The notes beneath the pieces are model-generated. The model was not told the DNA's origin and made no database searches. It worked only from the letters and a program-made list of their open reading frames with translations. The position numbers and the translations under genes are program-made. DNA of 64,000 nt from Hyphomicrobium_A sp963728165 (GTDB taxonomy: Bacteria; Pseudomonadota; Alphaproteobacteria; Rhizobiales; Hyphomicrobiaceae): positions 310,001 to 374,000 of the forward strand of contig CAVSIY010000006.1 in NCBI GenBank assembly GCA_963728165.1, written 5' to 3'. Positions 55,402-64,000 of this stretch are shown here, piece after piece; positions within the stretch are counted from its first letter, which is position 1; each line of letters starts with the position of its first letter.

Positions 55402-56432
55402 AGTTTCTCGACCAGGCCAAGATCTACATCGCCTCGGGCGCCGGCGGCGACGGCTGCATCGGCTTTAGGCGCGAAAAGTTCATCGAGTTCGGCGGCCCCG
55501 ACGGCGGCGACGGCGGCAAGGGCGGCGACGTGTGGGCCGAATGCGTCGCCAACCTCAACACGCTCATCGACTACCGCTACCAGCAGCACTTCAAGGCGAA
55601 GAAGGGCGGTCACGGGATGGGCAAGAACCGCGCCGGCGCCAATGCCGCCGACTGCATCATCAAGGTGCCGCCCGGCACGCAGATCTTCGCCGAGGACCAG
55701 GAGACGCTGCTCGCCGACCTCGGAAAGCCCGGCGACCGCGCGCTTCTGGCCAAGGGCGGCAACGGCGGCTTCGGCAACGCGCACTTCAAGTCGTCGACCA
55801 ACCAGGCGCCGCGCCGCGCCAACCCGGGCCAGCCGGCCGAGGAGCTGACCATCTGGCTCAGGCTCAAGCTCATCGCCGACGCCGGCCTCGTGGGGCTGCC
55901 GAACGCGGGCAAGTCGACGTTCCTTGCCGCGGTGAGCGCGGCGAAGCCGAAGATTGCCGCCTATCCCTTCACCACGCTGCACCCCAACCTCGGCGTGGTG
56001 CGCGCCGGCGACAGCGACTTCGTGCTCGCCGACATTCCCGGCCTCATCGAGGGCGCCAGTGAAGGTGCCGGCGCCGGCGTCCGCTTCCTCGGCCACATCG
56101 AGCGCACGAAGGTGCTTCTGCACCTCGTCGACGCGACCGAGGAGGACGTGGCCGACGCCTACCGCACCGTGCGCCGCGAGCTCAAGGCCTACGGGGGGGG
56201 GCTTGAGAAGAAGAAGGAGATCGTGGCGCTGTCCAAGTGCGACGCCGTCGATGCCGGCACGCTGCAAGACCGAGCCGAGGCGCTCAAGAAGGCGGCCCGC
56301 AAGACGCCGCTGGTGCTGTCGGCCGTGTCGGGACAGGGCGTCAAGGATGCGCTCTATGCGCTCGTGCGCGAGATCGCTCGCGCCAAGAAGCAAGAGGAGC
56401 CCGAGCCCGCGATCCAGTCCTGGCGGCCTTGA
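55398..56432 (+). CDS. obgE: GTPase ObgE/CgtA
   Basis: Essential GTPase in 50S ribosome assembly and stress control. The glycine-rich Obg fold occupies residues 1-158 (MKFLDQAKIYIASGAGGDGC, FGGPDGGDGGKGG), and the G domain follows: G1 GLPNAGKST (166-174), the G3 DIPG in LADIPGLIEGAS, G4 SKCD, G5 SAVSGQG. Length 344 with a short Pro/Glu-rich tail. Coupled to the GNAT gene by an ATGA overlap. Confidence 0.97.
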   Translation: MKFLDQAKIYIASGAGGDGCIGFRREKFIEFGGPDGGDGGKGGDVWAECVANLNTLIDYRYQQHFKAKKGGHGMGKNRAGANAADCIIKVPPGTQIFAEDQETLLADLGKPGDRALLAKGGNGGFGNAHFKSSTNQAPRRANPGQPAEELTIWLRLKLIADAGLVGLPNAGKSTFLAAVSAAKPKIAAYPFTTLHPNLGVVRAGDSDFVLADIPGLIEGASEGAGAGVRFLGHIERTKVLLHLVDATEEDVADAYRTVRRELKAYGGGLEKKKEIVALSKCDAVDAGTLQDRAEALKKAARKTPLVLSAVSGQGVKDALYALVREIARAKKQEEPEPAIQSWRP

Positions 56433-56494
56433 GCCAGCCAGCGGCGCATGGGTCCGGCGCTGTGCCGATCGGGGGCAACTTCGCCGTTTCGTTA

Positions 56495-58828
56495 ATGAAT
56501 TGCTCACCGCGCTTCGACGCTTGCGGCAAACCGTTACCGGATGTTCAGCCGCCCGTTGCAGAAACGGAAGCAATTGCACCTAGATGCTCCTGCGCAACCG
56601 GCGGAACGCCCGTGGCAAATCGATCGCAGAAGCGAACGACCACGTTCGTGACCGCACCGATCGCGTTCCTGGCCGTCGCAGCCTTCGCCGTCGTGCTCGG
56701 ATCGCTGCTCTTCGGCGCGCACGAGACGGACAGCCTGGCCCTTGCCCAGCAACGCGCCACCATCGAGAACGCGCTCGAACAGCATGGTCATGCGCTCGGG
56801 CGCGAGCTGCGCGTGCAGACGGTTTGGAACGAGGCCTACGAGAAAACGCTGGCGCGCGACCAGGCCTGGATGCGCGCGTTCTACGGCGAATACCTGAGCG
56901 ACCTTTTCGGCTACGACCGGATCGAGGTTCTCTCTGCCACCAACGAACCGATCTATGGCTTCGCCAACGGTCACGACGAGGCGCCTGCAGAGTTGGCGCG
57001 GATCGTATCGGGATTGACGGACTTGATCGCGGCCGTGCGCAACCCGCATGCCGCCCCCGCCGACTATCATGTCGTCACCACGCCAATCGCTCTCGGTGAT
57101 GGCGAGAAGCTGGAGCACCGGGCCGTCGCCGATGTGCGCAACATCGAGGGGTTGCCGGCAATGGTGGTCGTCTCGACCATCGTCCCCGACCGTCCTCCCA
57201 AAACGCCGATCGTCGCGTCTCCCTTGCTTCTGGTCGCGATCGAGGACCTCGATACCCGCTTCACCAAGGAGCTCGGCGCAGGCTTCGGATTCCGTGATCT
57301 CAAGTGGATCGGAGGCCAAGCAGCCGCGGACCAATCGACCGAGGCGGTGAAGGCGCGCAGCGGAACGCCCGTGGGAACGCTCGCCTGGCGCAAGAGCGAG
57401 CCGGGCTGGGAGTTCGCGCGCCATGTTGCGATCGGCCTCGCACTCGCCCTCCTGCTGCTCGCCGCCCTGGCGTGGCTCCTCATGCGTTGGGGGCGCAGCC
57501 AGGCGCGGCAACTCCTGACCAGCGAGGCAGAGGCGCGCGAGGCGGCACGAACGGACGCCCTGACGGCCCTTCCCAATCGGGCTGCCTTGGTCGAGCTGCT
57601 TCCCTCACTGATCGGGAAGGCAGTTACGAGCGCCTCGACGCTCGGGATCCTCGTCATCGACCTCGATCAGTTCAAGGACATCAACGATGACTTCGGCCGT
57701 GCGATGGGCGACGCGGTGTTGATCGCCATCGCTGCACGCTTGCAAGGCCTGCTGCAGCCCGGCGCCGTGCTCGCGCGCGCCGACGGCGACGAGTTCATGG
57801 TCCTGGCGCCCGGCATCGACGCCGCCGGGCTGGCGGCCCTTTCCGACCGCGTCATGGCGGCGCTGGCCGACCCCGTCGACGTGCCCGGCCAGGCGCGCGT
57901 GTTCGTCACGGCATCGGTGGGGTGTGCGCTGGCACCGCGCGACGGCGACCGCGACGACGATCTGGTCCGGCGCGTCGAGCTGGCGCTCGCCAAAGCCAAG
58001 GAGGATGGCGGCGGCACCGCGGTCGCCTTCATCCCCGAGATGGACCTGGAGCTCTCCCGTCGGCGTGCGATCGAGAGCGCGTTGCGGGGGGCCGTCGCCA
58101 ACGGCGCCATCGACGTCGTCTACCAGCCGATCATGGACCCGGCCGGAACCCGCGTCGTCGGGGTCGAGGCGCTGGCGCGCTGGACCGATCCGCTGCTGGG
58201 CCCCGTCTCACCCGACGTCTTCGTGCCGATCGCGGAGGAGAACGGCCTCATCCCGAGGATCGGCGAGATCGTGCTGCGCCGCGCCGTCTCCGACGGCATC
58301 GCCTGGCCGGAGATCGACGTCGCCGTCAACGTATCGGGCGCCCAAATCCATCACGGCGACATCGTGTCGATCGTGCGCGACGTGCTCGCCGGCAGCAAGC
58401 TGCCGCCCCAGCGCCTGGTGATCGAGATTACCGAAAGCGTGCTGCTGGTGGACGAGAAGCGCGCCGACGAGCAGATCAGGGGACTGCAGCGCATGGGCGT
58501 CAAAGTCGCCCTCGACGACTTCGGCTCGGGCTACTCGAGCCTGCTCTACTTGCGCAAGTTCGGCTTCGACAAGCTGAAGATCGACCGCAGCTTCATCGAG
58601 GAGATCGGGCGATCGACGGACAGCACCTTGATCCTCGCCTCGATCATTCGGCTCGGGCTCGATTTGAGGCTGATGATCACGGCGGAAGGCATCGAGACGC
58701 TGGAGCAGCACCGTTGGCTCATGGCGTCGGGGTGCCATCAGCTGCAGGGATATCTATTCTCGCGCCCGCTCGCGGTCGAGCAGATGACCGCCTTTCTCGC
58801 CGCGCACCGGCGTGCCGCCGCCGGCTGA
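56495..58828 (+). CDS. Membrane GGDEF-EAL protein with CHASE4-like sensor
   Basis: 777 residues. A membrane segment near 55-75 (APIAFLAVAAFAVVLGSLLFG) is followed by a periplasmic CHASE4-like domain of about 230 residues (VQTVWNEAYEKTLARDQAWM), a second segment near 315-335, then GGDEF and EAL domains. The cyclase motif reads DGDEF (ARADGDEFMVL), with the first Gly changed. The EAL domain is complete: VEALARW, NVSGAQI, ITESVLL, LDDFGSGYSSL, TAEGIET and QGYLFSRPL, so phosphodiesterase activity on cyclic di-GMP is likely. ATG 56495 is chosen; a GTG at 56612 would shorten the N terminus. Confidence 0.88.
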   Translation: MNCSPRFDACGKPLPDVQPPVAETEAIAPRCSCATGGTPVANRSQKRTTTFVTAPIAFLAVAAFAVVLGSLLFGAHETDSLALAQQRATIENALEQHGHALGRELRVQTVWNEAYEKTLARDQAWMRAFYGEYLSDLFGYDRIEVLSATNEPIYGFANGHDEAPAELARIVSGLTDLIAAVRNPHAAPADYHVVTTPIALGDGEKLEHRAVADVRNIEGLPAMVVVSTIVPDRPPKTPIVASPLLLVAIEDLDTRFTKELGAGFGFRDLKWIGGQAAADQSTEAVKARSGTPVGTLAWRKSEPGWEFARHVAIGLALALLLLAALAWLLMRWGRSQARQLLTSEAEAREAARTDALTALPNRAALVELLPSLIGKAVTSASTLGILVIDLDQFKDINDDFGRAMGDAVLIAIAARLQGLLQPGAVLARADGDEFMVLAPGIDAAGLAALSDRVMAALADPVDVPGQARVFVTASVGCALAPRDGDRDDDLVRRVELALAKAKEDGGGTAVAFIPEMDLELSRRRAIESALRGAVANGAIDVVYQPIMDPAGTRVVGVEALARWTDPLLGPVSPDVFVPIAEENGLIPRIGEIVLRRAVSDGIAWPEIDVAVNVSGAQIHHGDIVSIVRDVLAGSKLPPQRLVIEITESVLLVDEKRADEQIRGLQRMGVKVALDDFGSGYSSLLYLRKFGFDKLKIDRSFIEEIGRSTDSTLILASIIRLGLDLRLMITAEGIETLEQHRWLMASGCHQLQGYLFSRPLAVEQMTAFLAAHRRAAAG

Positions 58829-58832
58829 AGGG

Positions 58833-58860
58833 GCCCGCTTGCGCCATGTCGCAAGCGGGC
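58833..58860 (+). terminator. Perfect hairpin after the GGDEF-EAL gene
   Basis: GCCCGCTTGCG (58833-58843) and CGCAAGCGGGC (58850-58860) form an 11-bp stem with a six-base loop, four bases after the stop codon. The T-run is poor (TATCCCTTGG), but position and strength suit a terminator. Confidence 0.65.
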
Positions 58861-58931
58861 TATCCCTTGGCTTGCGAGTGAGCTATCAGGCGTGATCTTG
58901 AAGCGTGGGGTCCCTTGAAGGTGCCGGCAGG

Positions 58932-60497
58932 ATGCAACGCTACGACGTCATTGTCATCGGTGCGGGCCTCGGTGGCCTGACGGCGGCAGCACTTCTCGCG
59001 CAAGCAGGGCGCAAGACGCTGCTGATCGAGCGCAACTACGGCGTCGGCGGTGCGGCCTCGACCTATAAAGCGGGCGACCTCGTGGTCGAGGCCTCGCTGC
59101 ACGAGACCAGCGATCCGCAGGACCCGCTCGACGCCAAGCACCAGGTGCTGGCCGAGCTCGGCGTGCTCGACAAGGTTGCATGGGTGCCGACGGGGTCCGT
59201 CTACGAGGTGCGCGGCGGACCCGTCGGCGACGTTCCGTTCGTGCTGCCCGAAGGATTCGCCGACGCGCGCGCTGCCCTCATCGACCGCTTCCCCTCAGCG
59301 CGCGCCGGCATCGGCCCGCTGCTCGCCGAGATGGAGAACATCGCCGCCGGCATCGGTGTCCTGAGCCGAGGCCGTCACGCCTTCGACAAGCCGCTCGAGG
59401 GCCTCACCGCGCTCCTGAAGCTCGGCCCCGTGGTGCGCGGCTGGCGGCTGTCGCTCGCCGAGCGCTTGCGCCGCGCCTTCGGCGACGACGAGGCCGTGAA
59501 GTGCGGGCTCGCCGCCAACTTGCTCTACTGGCATGACGATCCCGACTGCCTGTGGTGGATCCTGTTTGCCATCGCGCAAGGCGGCTACATCAGCTGTGGC
59601 GGCTCCTACGTCCAGGGTGGCTCGCAGCGCTTGAGCAACGCGCTCGCCAAAGCCCTGAAATCCGCCGGCGGCGAGCTGTTGCTGCGGCGGACGGTGAGCG
59701 AGATCCTCCTCGATGGCGACGGGCGTCCATCGGGCGTCGTTCACGAAGGCAAGGACGGCGAACGCGTTACGGTGCGCGCGCCCGTCGTCTTGAGCAACGC
59801 CGCGCCCGCACACGTCCGCGCCATGCTGAGCGAGGGCGCGCGCGAGCGCTTCTTCGCGCCTTATGCCCAGCGCCCGCTGTCGATCTCGCTGTTCTCGGCG
59901 ACCTTCGGCCTGTCGGTGCGCCCGGCCGAGCTGGGGCTCACGTCCTACTCGACGTTCCTGCTGCCGGAGTGGATGACGGCACTCGCCGACTACCGCCGTT
60001 GCGGCGGCATTCTTGCCGATCTGCCCGGCGAAGTGATGCCGCCGATCGCCGTCGTCGACTATGCGGCGATCGACAGCGGCCTTGCCGGCCCGCCCTATCC
60101 CGTGTCGGTCGTCGGCGTGGACCAGGCCGCGAACTGGACGGGTCTCGACCGCGCAGCCTACGATGAGAAACGCAACCGCTGGCGCGACGCGATCGCCGCC
60201 GCGATAGACACGGTGTTCCCGGGTTTCGCCGACAAGGTCGTCGCCTCCGTGTTCAGCACGGCAAGCACCATGACGAGCTACCTCAACGCTCCAGACGGTG
60301 CCGTCTACGGATTCGCGCCCCTGCCGCCGACGGGCCCGATCTGGAAAGGCCCCGAGCACTCGCCGGCAACGCCCATACCGGGCCTCTATCTCGCCTCCTC
60401 CTATGGGGGCAGCGGCGGCTACACGGGCGCGATCCTGGCGGGCGCTGACGCCGCCAAACGGGCACTCGCCGCCGGGACGCGCGTTAGCAAAAAATAG
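58932..60497 (+). CDS. FAD-dependent phytoene-desaturase-like oxidoreductase
   Basis: 521 residues of the amine-oxidase/CrtI superfamily. The FAD dinucleotide motif VIVIGAGLGGLTAAALLAQAG opens the protein, followed by LIERNYGVGGAASTY, and the C-terminal FAD block is GLYLASSYGGSGGYTGAILAG. Related enzymes desaturate carotenoids or reduce retinoids (RetSat type); no crtB is near, so the substrate stays open. Start Met at 58932 (MQRYDVIVIG) begins the motif. It stands alone, with an HdeD-like gene downstream. Confidence 0.85.
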   Translation: MQRYDVIVIGAGLGGLTAAALLAQAGRKTLLIERNYGVGGAASTYKAGDLVVEASLHETSDPQDPLDAKHQVLAELGVLDKVAWVPTGSVYEVRGGPVGDVPFVLPEGFADARAALIDRFPSARAGIGPLLAEMENIAAGIGVLSRGRHAFDKPLEGLTALLKLGPVVRGWRLSLAERLRRAFGDDEAVKCGLAANLLYWHDDPDCLWWILFAIAQGGYISCGGSYVQGGSQRLSNALAKALKSAGGELLLRRTVSEILLDGDGRPSGVVHEGKDGERVTVRAPVVLSNAAPAHVRAMLSEGARERFFAPYAQRPLSISLFSATFGLSVRPAELGLTSYSTFLLPEWMTALADYRRCGGILADLPGEVMPPIAVVDYAAIDSGLAGPPYPVSVVGVDQAANWTGLDRAAYDEKRNRWRDAIAAAIDTVFPGFADKVVASVFSTASTMTSYLNAPDGAVYGFAPLPPTGPIWKGPEHSPATPIPGLYLASSYGGSGGYTGAILAGADAAKRALAAGTRVSKK

Positions 60498-60558
60498 GCA
60501 GGTCCCGTGCTAGACCGCGCGCGGCGCGCGACGACGCGGCAGAAACGGATAAAGTGCC

Positions 60559-61122
60559 ATGGACGCAATGACGGACCTGCGCGGCAAGCTGCATCACAGC
60601 TGGGGCTGGCTGCTGGCATTGGGCATCGTGCTGATCCTGTTCGGCGGCCTGATCCTCACGACGCCGCTCGGCGTCATCACCGCCACGCTCACGACCGAGA
60701 TCTGGATCGCGGCAGCCCTCGTAATTGCCGGCGTGCTGCAGCTCGCACACGGCCTCAAGACGACGGGGTGGAGCGGCCGCCTGTGGCAGATGCTGGGCGG
60801 CGTCGTATTCATCATCGGCGGGCTCTTGATGTTCGTCTACCCGACCTCCGGACTCGTATCGCTGACCCTGATCGTGGCGGTGACGCTGGTCGCGCAAGGC
60901 ATCACCTCGCTGCTGGTAAGCGGCGGCTTTCCCGAGTGGGGCGGGCGCAAGTGGCTCATGCTGTCGGCGGTGGTGTCGATCGTCGCGGGCCTGCTCGTCC
61001 TGTTCGACCTGCCGACGTCGGCCGGCTGGACACTGGGCACCATCGTCGGCGCGGTGCTGCTGCTGCAGGGCATCAGCCTGACGCTGCTCGGCCTCGAGGT
61101 GCGGCGCACGGCCGCCGGCTGA
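60559..61122 (+). CDS. HdeD family (DUF308) membrane protein
   Basis: 187 residues with six membrane segments in three similar pairs, the HdeD arrangement: GWLLALGIVLILFGGLIL, IWIAAALVIAGVLQLAHG, LGGVVFIIGGLLMFVYP, SLTLIVAVTLVAQGITSLL, and two more. HdeD is linked with acid resistance in enterobacteria; here there is no hdeAB. 61 bases separate it from the flavoprotein gene. Confidence 0.87.
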   Translation: MDAMTDLRGKLHHSWGWLLALGIVLILFGGLILTTPLGVITATLTTEIWIAAALVIAGVLQLAHGLKTTGWSGRLWQMLGGVVFIIGGLLMFVYPTSGLVSLTLIVAVTLVAQGITSLLVSGGFPEWGGRKWLMLSAVVSIVAGLLVLFDLPTSAGWTLGTIVGAVLLLQGISLTLLGLEVRRTAAG

Positions 61123-61242
61123 GGAGATAGTGCCGCGTCGATCATCGGGCGCCGCGGCCGACCCGGTGTAGATGCGACGCCGCGAAAGCGTTGACCACCC
61201 TTGCTTTTTGCCCCCGGCTACCGCTTTTTGGCAAGCTGAGCT

Positions 61243-62442
61243 ATGAGGCAGACGAGACAGCCCCGCGCAAAGAGCCCCAACGTGAAAACCGCCGCGAAAG
61301 CCGCAAGCGCGCCCTCGGCCGTGCGCCCCGAATGGGCCAAGGCCAAGCGCCTCGTCATCAAGATCGGCTCGGCGCTGCTGACCGACCGGGCGACGGGTGC
61401 GCTCAAGTCGGAGTGGCTCGCCTCGCTGCTCGACGACGTCGCGGCACTGACCGCGGCCGGCAAAGAGGTCGTGCTGGTGTCGTCGGGCGCCATCGCGCTC
61501 GGCCGCCACGCCCTGAAGCTGCCCAAGGGCCCGCTCGAGCTCGAGCAGAGCCAGGCGGCGGCCGCCGTCGGCCAGATCAGTCTGGCGCACGCCTATCAGG
61601 AGCTCGCCCGGTCGCGCGGGCTCGTCGCCGCGCAAGTCCTGTTGACGCTCGGCGACACCGAGGAGCGCCGCCGCTATCTCAACGCCCGCCACACCATCGA
61701 GACGCTGCTCTCGTTGAAGGCGGTCCCCGTCGTCAACGAGAACGACACGGTGGCGACGACCGAGATCCGCTACGGCGACAACGACCGGCTGTCGGCGCGC
61801 GTCGCCTCCATGGTGTCGGCCGACTGCCTGGTGCTGTTGTCCGATGTCGACGGCCTCTACACGGCGCCGCCGGGCACCAAGAGCACGGCCGAGCGCCTCG
61901 ACGTCGTCAGCGCCATCACGCCCGAGATCGAGGCCATGGCAGGCGATGCGGGAACCGAGCTGTCGAAGGGCGGCATGCGCACGAAGATCGAGGCCGGTCG
62001 CATCGCAACCGGTGCCGGCACGCACATGGTGATTACGAGCGGCAAGGTGCACAACCCGCTGAAGGCGATTGCCGAGGGCTGCCCGTGCACGTGGTTCCTC
62101 GCCCCGTCCGACCCGCTGACCGCCAAGAAGCGCTGGATCGCCGGCCAGCTCGAGCCCAAGGGCCACGTCTATGTGGATGCCGGCGCGGAGAAGGCGCTCG
62201 CTGCGGGAAAAAGCCTGTTGCCAGCAGGAGTTGCGCGCGTCGAGGGTACGTTCGACCGCGGCGACGCGGTGGTCATCCGGGCCGCTGACGGGCGCGAGCT
62301 GGGGCGCGGCCTCATCGCCTATGCGAAGGTGGATGCAGAGCGTATCATCGGCAAGAAGAGCAGCGAGATCGCCACGATCTTGGGGCTGTCGCGCTGCGAT
62401 GAGCTGATCCACCGCGACGACATGGCGCTCAAGAGAAAGTAG
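61243..62442 (+). CDS. proB: Glutamate 5-kinase
   Basis: First step of proline synthesis, ATP-dependent phosphorylation of glutamate. The amino-acid kinase domain shows RLVIKIGSALLTD, VLVSSGAIALGRHAL, VPVVNENDTVATTEIRYGDN, LLSDVDGLYT and LSKGGMRTKIEAGRIA. A C-terminal PUA domain follows (GHVYVDAGAEKALAAGKSLL to RGLIAYAKVDAERIIG). Length 399, with an N-terminal extension of about 30 basic residues before the domain; Met at 61282 or a later start could be real. Six bases precede proA. Confidence 0.95.
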   Translation: MRQTRQPRAKSPNVKTAAKAASAPSAVRPEWAKAKRLVIKIGSALLTDRATGALKSEWLASLLDDVAALTAAGKEVVLVSSGAIALGRHALKLPKGPLELEQSQAAAAVGQISLAHAYQELARSRGLVAAQVLLTLGDTEERRRYLNARHTIETLLSLKAVPVVNENDTVATTEIRYGDNDRLSARVASMVSADCLVLLSDVDGLYTAPPGTKSTAERLDVVSAITPEIEAMAGDAGTELSKGGMRTKIEAGRIATGAGTHMVITSGKVHNPLKAIAEGCPCTWFLAPSDPLTAKKRWIAGQLEPKGHVYVDAGAEKALAAGKSLLPAGVARVEGTFDRGDAVVIRAADGRELGRGLIAYAKVDAERIIGKKSSEIATILGLSRCDELIHRDDMALKRK

Positions 62443-62448
62443 CCGACG

Positions 62449-63741
62449 ATGAACAAGCCCGAGCGCATCGACAAGACGGCCTCCACCGAGGCGCTCATGC
62501 GCGCGATCGGGCAACGCGCGCGCGCGGCCGCCCAGGAGCTGGCGCTCGCCCCGACCATCGTGAAAAACGCCGCGCTGCGGGCAGCGGCAGAGGCGCTGCG
62601 CGCGGCAGTGCCCGCCATTCTCGACGCCAACGCCAAGGACGTTGCAGCGGCGCGAAAGGCGGAACGCGTCGATGCTTTCGTCGACCGGCTGCTGCTCGAG
62701 GACGCGCGCATCGCGGCGATGGCCAAGGGCCTCGAGGAGATCGCGGCGCTGCCCGATCCGGTGGGAACCGTGCTCGCCGAATGGACACGTCCCAACGGTC
62801 TGAAGTTCCAGCGCGTGCGCGTGCCGCTCGGCGTCATCGGCATCATCTACGAAAGCCGGCCCAACGTAACGGCCGACGCCGGCGCACTGGCGCTCAAATC
62901 GGGCAACGCCGCCATTCTGCGCGGCGGCTCGGAGAGCCACCACTCGGCACAGGCCATTCACGCCTGCCTGGTGGAAGGGCTCAAAGCCGCCAAGCTGCCC
63001 GAGGGCGCCATCCAGCTCGTGCCCACGACCGACCGCGAAGCCGTCGGTCACATGCTCGCCGGCCTCGACGGCGCCATCGACGTCATCGTGCCGCGCGGCG
63101 GCAAGAGCCTGGTCGAGCGCGTGCAGAAAGAGGCGCGCGTGCCGATCTTCGCGCACCTGGAAGGTATCTGCCACACCTACGTCGACCGCGACGCCGACCT
63201 CGACATGGCGGTGCGCGTGGTGCTCAACGCCAAGCTGCGGCGGCTGGGTGTTTGCGGGGCAACCGAGACGCTGCTCGTCGACAAGGCCGCGCCGACGTGC
63301 GTCCTGCCCACCCTGGTCAAGGCGCTGCTCGACGCCGGCTGCGAGGTGCGCGGGGACAAGGCCGCGCACGCCACCGACAAGCGCGTCAAGCCGGCGGCAG
63401 AGGCCGACTGGGCGACCGAGTACCTCGACGCGGTTATCGCGGTGAAGGTCGTCGACGGCGTCGCGGCGGCGATCGATCACATCGCCAAGTACGGCACCCA
63501 GCACACCGACGCCATCATCACGGGCAACACCGAAACGGCCGAGCATTTCCTCAAGGCGGTCGATTCGGCGATCGTCCTGCACAACGCCTCGACGCAGTTC
63601 GCCGACGGCGGCGAGTTCGGCTTCGGCGCCGAGATCGGCATCGCCACCGGCAAGCTGCACGCGCGCGGGCCGGTGGGCGTCGAGCAGCTGACGAGCTTCA
63701 AGTATCTGGTTCGCGGCTCGGGCCAGACCCGTCCGAAGTGA
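62449..63741 (+). CDS. proA: Glutamate-5-semialdehyde dehydrogenase
   Basis: NADPH-dependent reduction of glutamyl 5-phosphate. Family blocks are VRVPLGVIGIIYESRPNVTA, ALKSGNAAILRGGSES, VPRGGKSLVERV, the catalytic Cys in HLEGICHTYVD, and EFGFGAEIGIATGKLHARGP at the C terminus. Length 430. Coupled closely with proB. In this order nadD usually follows. Confidence 0.96.
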   Translation: MNKPERIDKTASTEALMRAIGQRARAAAQELALAPTIVKNAALRAAAEALRAAVPAILDANAKDVAAARKAERVDAFVDRLLLEDARIAAMAKGLEEIAALPDPVGTVLAEWTRPNGLKFQRVRVPLGVIGIIYESRPNVTADAGALALKSGNAAILRGGSESHHSAQAIHACLVEGLKAAKLPEGAIQLVPTTDREAVGHMLAGLDGAIDVIVPRGGKSLVERVQKEARVPIFAHLEGICHTYVDRDADLDMAVRVVLNAKLRRLGVCGATETLLVDKAAPTCVLPTLVKALLDAGCEVRGDKAAHATDKRVKPAAEADWATEYLDAVIAVKVVDGVAAAIDHIAKYGTQHTDAIITGNTETAEHFLKAVDSAIVLHNASTQFADGGEFGFGAEIGIATGKLHARGPVGVEQLTSFKYLVRGSGQTRPK

Positions 63742-63960
63742 GACGCCGCACCTCGCGGTGCCTGCGCTCCTGGGGCCGTATTTTGCGTTCAATCCGGGTT
63801 CGCAAGGTTCATGCCTGGGTCACCAATTCTGATTTCGGATTGAGCGCCTCAACCAAAGTCGAACATGCCTCGCTCGCTGCGCCCGGCGGCCCGAGCACCT
63901 TCATCAGATTTCCGTCAAGCCATTGTTTTAGCGACATAAAATGAAATACAGCAGGGCGCG

Positions 63961-64000
63961 ATGAGCGCCCGGTACGCGCAGGGCGGGCTGGCGGCTGAGC
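63961..64000 (+). CDS. Possible start of the next gene (cut by window end)
   Basis: ATG followed by 12 open codons (MSARYAQGGLAAE) at the end of the window. In many Hyphomicrobiales nadD, nicotinate-nucleotide adenylyltransferase, follows proA and may have such a variable N terminus, but the visible part shows no domain. Assignment cannot be made. Confidence 0.2.
   Translation, partial: MSARYAQGGLAAE

Noticed and set aside
60484..63792. Very long open frame of about 1100 codons on the minus strand, opposite proA and proB
   Set aside because: It is the antisense shadow of two certain genes. Frames of this length arise by base composition in GC-rich genes; its translation is Arg/His/Asp-rich with no domain.

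Overview
The window is GC-rich chromosomal DNA from an alphaproteobacterium, most likely of the order Hyphomicrobiales (Rhizobiales). This rests on gene content and order: an hisC-tyrC operon back to back with metX-metW behind a SAM-II riboswitch, a phaB/phaA cluster divergent from phaR, a hemP/hmu haem locus with an IsdG-type monooxygenase, a compact class II ribonucleotide reductase, and rplU-rpmA-(GNAT)-obgE followed further on by proB-proA. No genus can be fixed from this sequence alone.

Layout. 0-5.3 kb: 3' end of moaA, a CpdR-like response regulator with hpt, then ftsE-ftsX, a YdcF-like protein and plsC. 5.3-8.2 kb: an unexplained leader with a strong terminator, then nrdJ. 8.4-16.2 kb: a small unknown protein, chaC-like/tyrC/hisC operon, SAM-II riboswitch, metX-metW, a methyltransferase, gloB and a cupin. 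16.3-18.1 kb: a NYN-domain protein with LOTUS-like modules. 18.2-21.0 kb: polyhydroxybutyrate genes phaB, phaA and regulator phaR. 21.2-28.3 kb: a membrane protein, rpmF, mtgA, ispA-type prenyltransferase, EF-hand lipoprotein, ispG, and a zur-znuC-znuB zinc operon. 28.5-31.5 kb: a non-canonical thiolase and a purine/uracil-type permease, the latter bracketed by a perfect 62-bp copy of the thiolase 3' end. 31.8-36.8 kb: an uncharacterised 1104-residue membrane/coiled-coil protein and a secreted VWA protein flanked on both sides by twin-hairpin palindromic repeats. 36.8-44.6 kb: an FAH-family gene and a haem-uptake locus (tonB, IsdG-like enzyme, TonB-dependent receptor, hemP, hmuT-hmuU-hmuV). 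44.7-48.4 kb: an A/T-richer accessory patch (acyltransferase, unknown gene, secreted GH16 enzyme between two 150-bp repeats) that ends at a tRNA-Ser gene. 48.5-53.7 kb: small membrane protein, DUF4166 protein, GbsR/MarR-type regulator with a perfect palindromic operator, transglutaminase-like protein, creD-like protein, Ntn-hydrolase. 53.7-64 kb: rplU, rpmA, GNAT, obgE, a GGDEF-EAL protein, a carotenoid-desaturase-like flavoprotein, an HdeD-like protein, proB and proA.

How the genes fit together. Housekeeping modules dominate: cell division (ftsEX), phospholipid and isoprenoid synthesis (plsC, ispA, ispG), methionine, tyrosine and proline synthesis, carbon storage (pha), zinc and haem acquisition. 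The most striking anomaly is a cluster of about fourteen single-base indels between 37.6 and 46.7 kb, twelve or so of them in the haem ABC transporter and its neighbours; every one can be healed by adding or removing one base and no nonsense substitution is needed, so either very recent decay or local sequence error must be separated. The best candidates for undescribed biology are the 1104-residue protein with two tandem C-terminal modules, the NYN/LOTUS protein, and the repeat-bracketed genes at 29.6-31.5, 35.1-36.8 and 47.0-48.3 kb.
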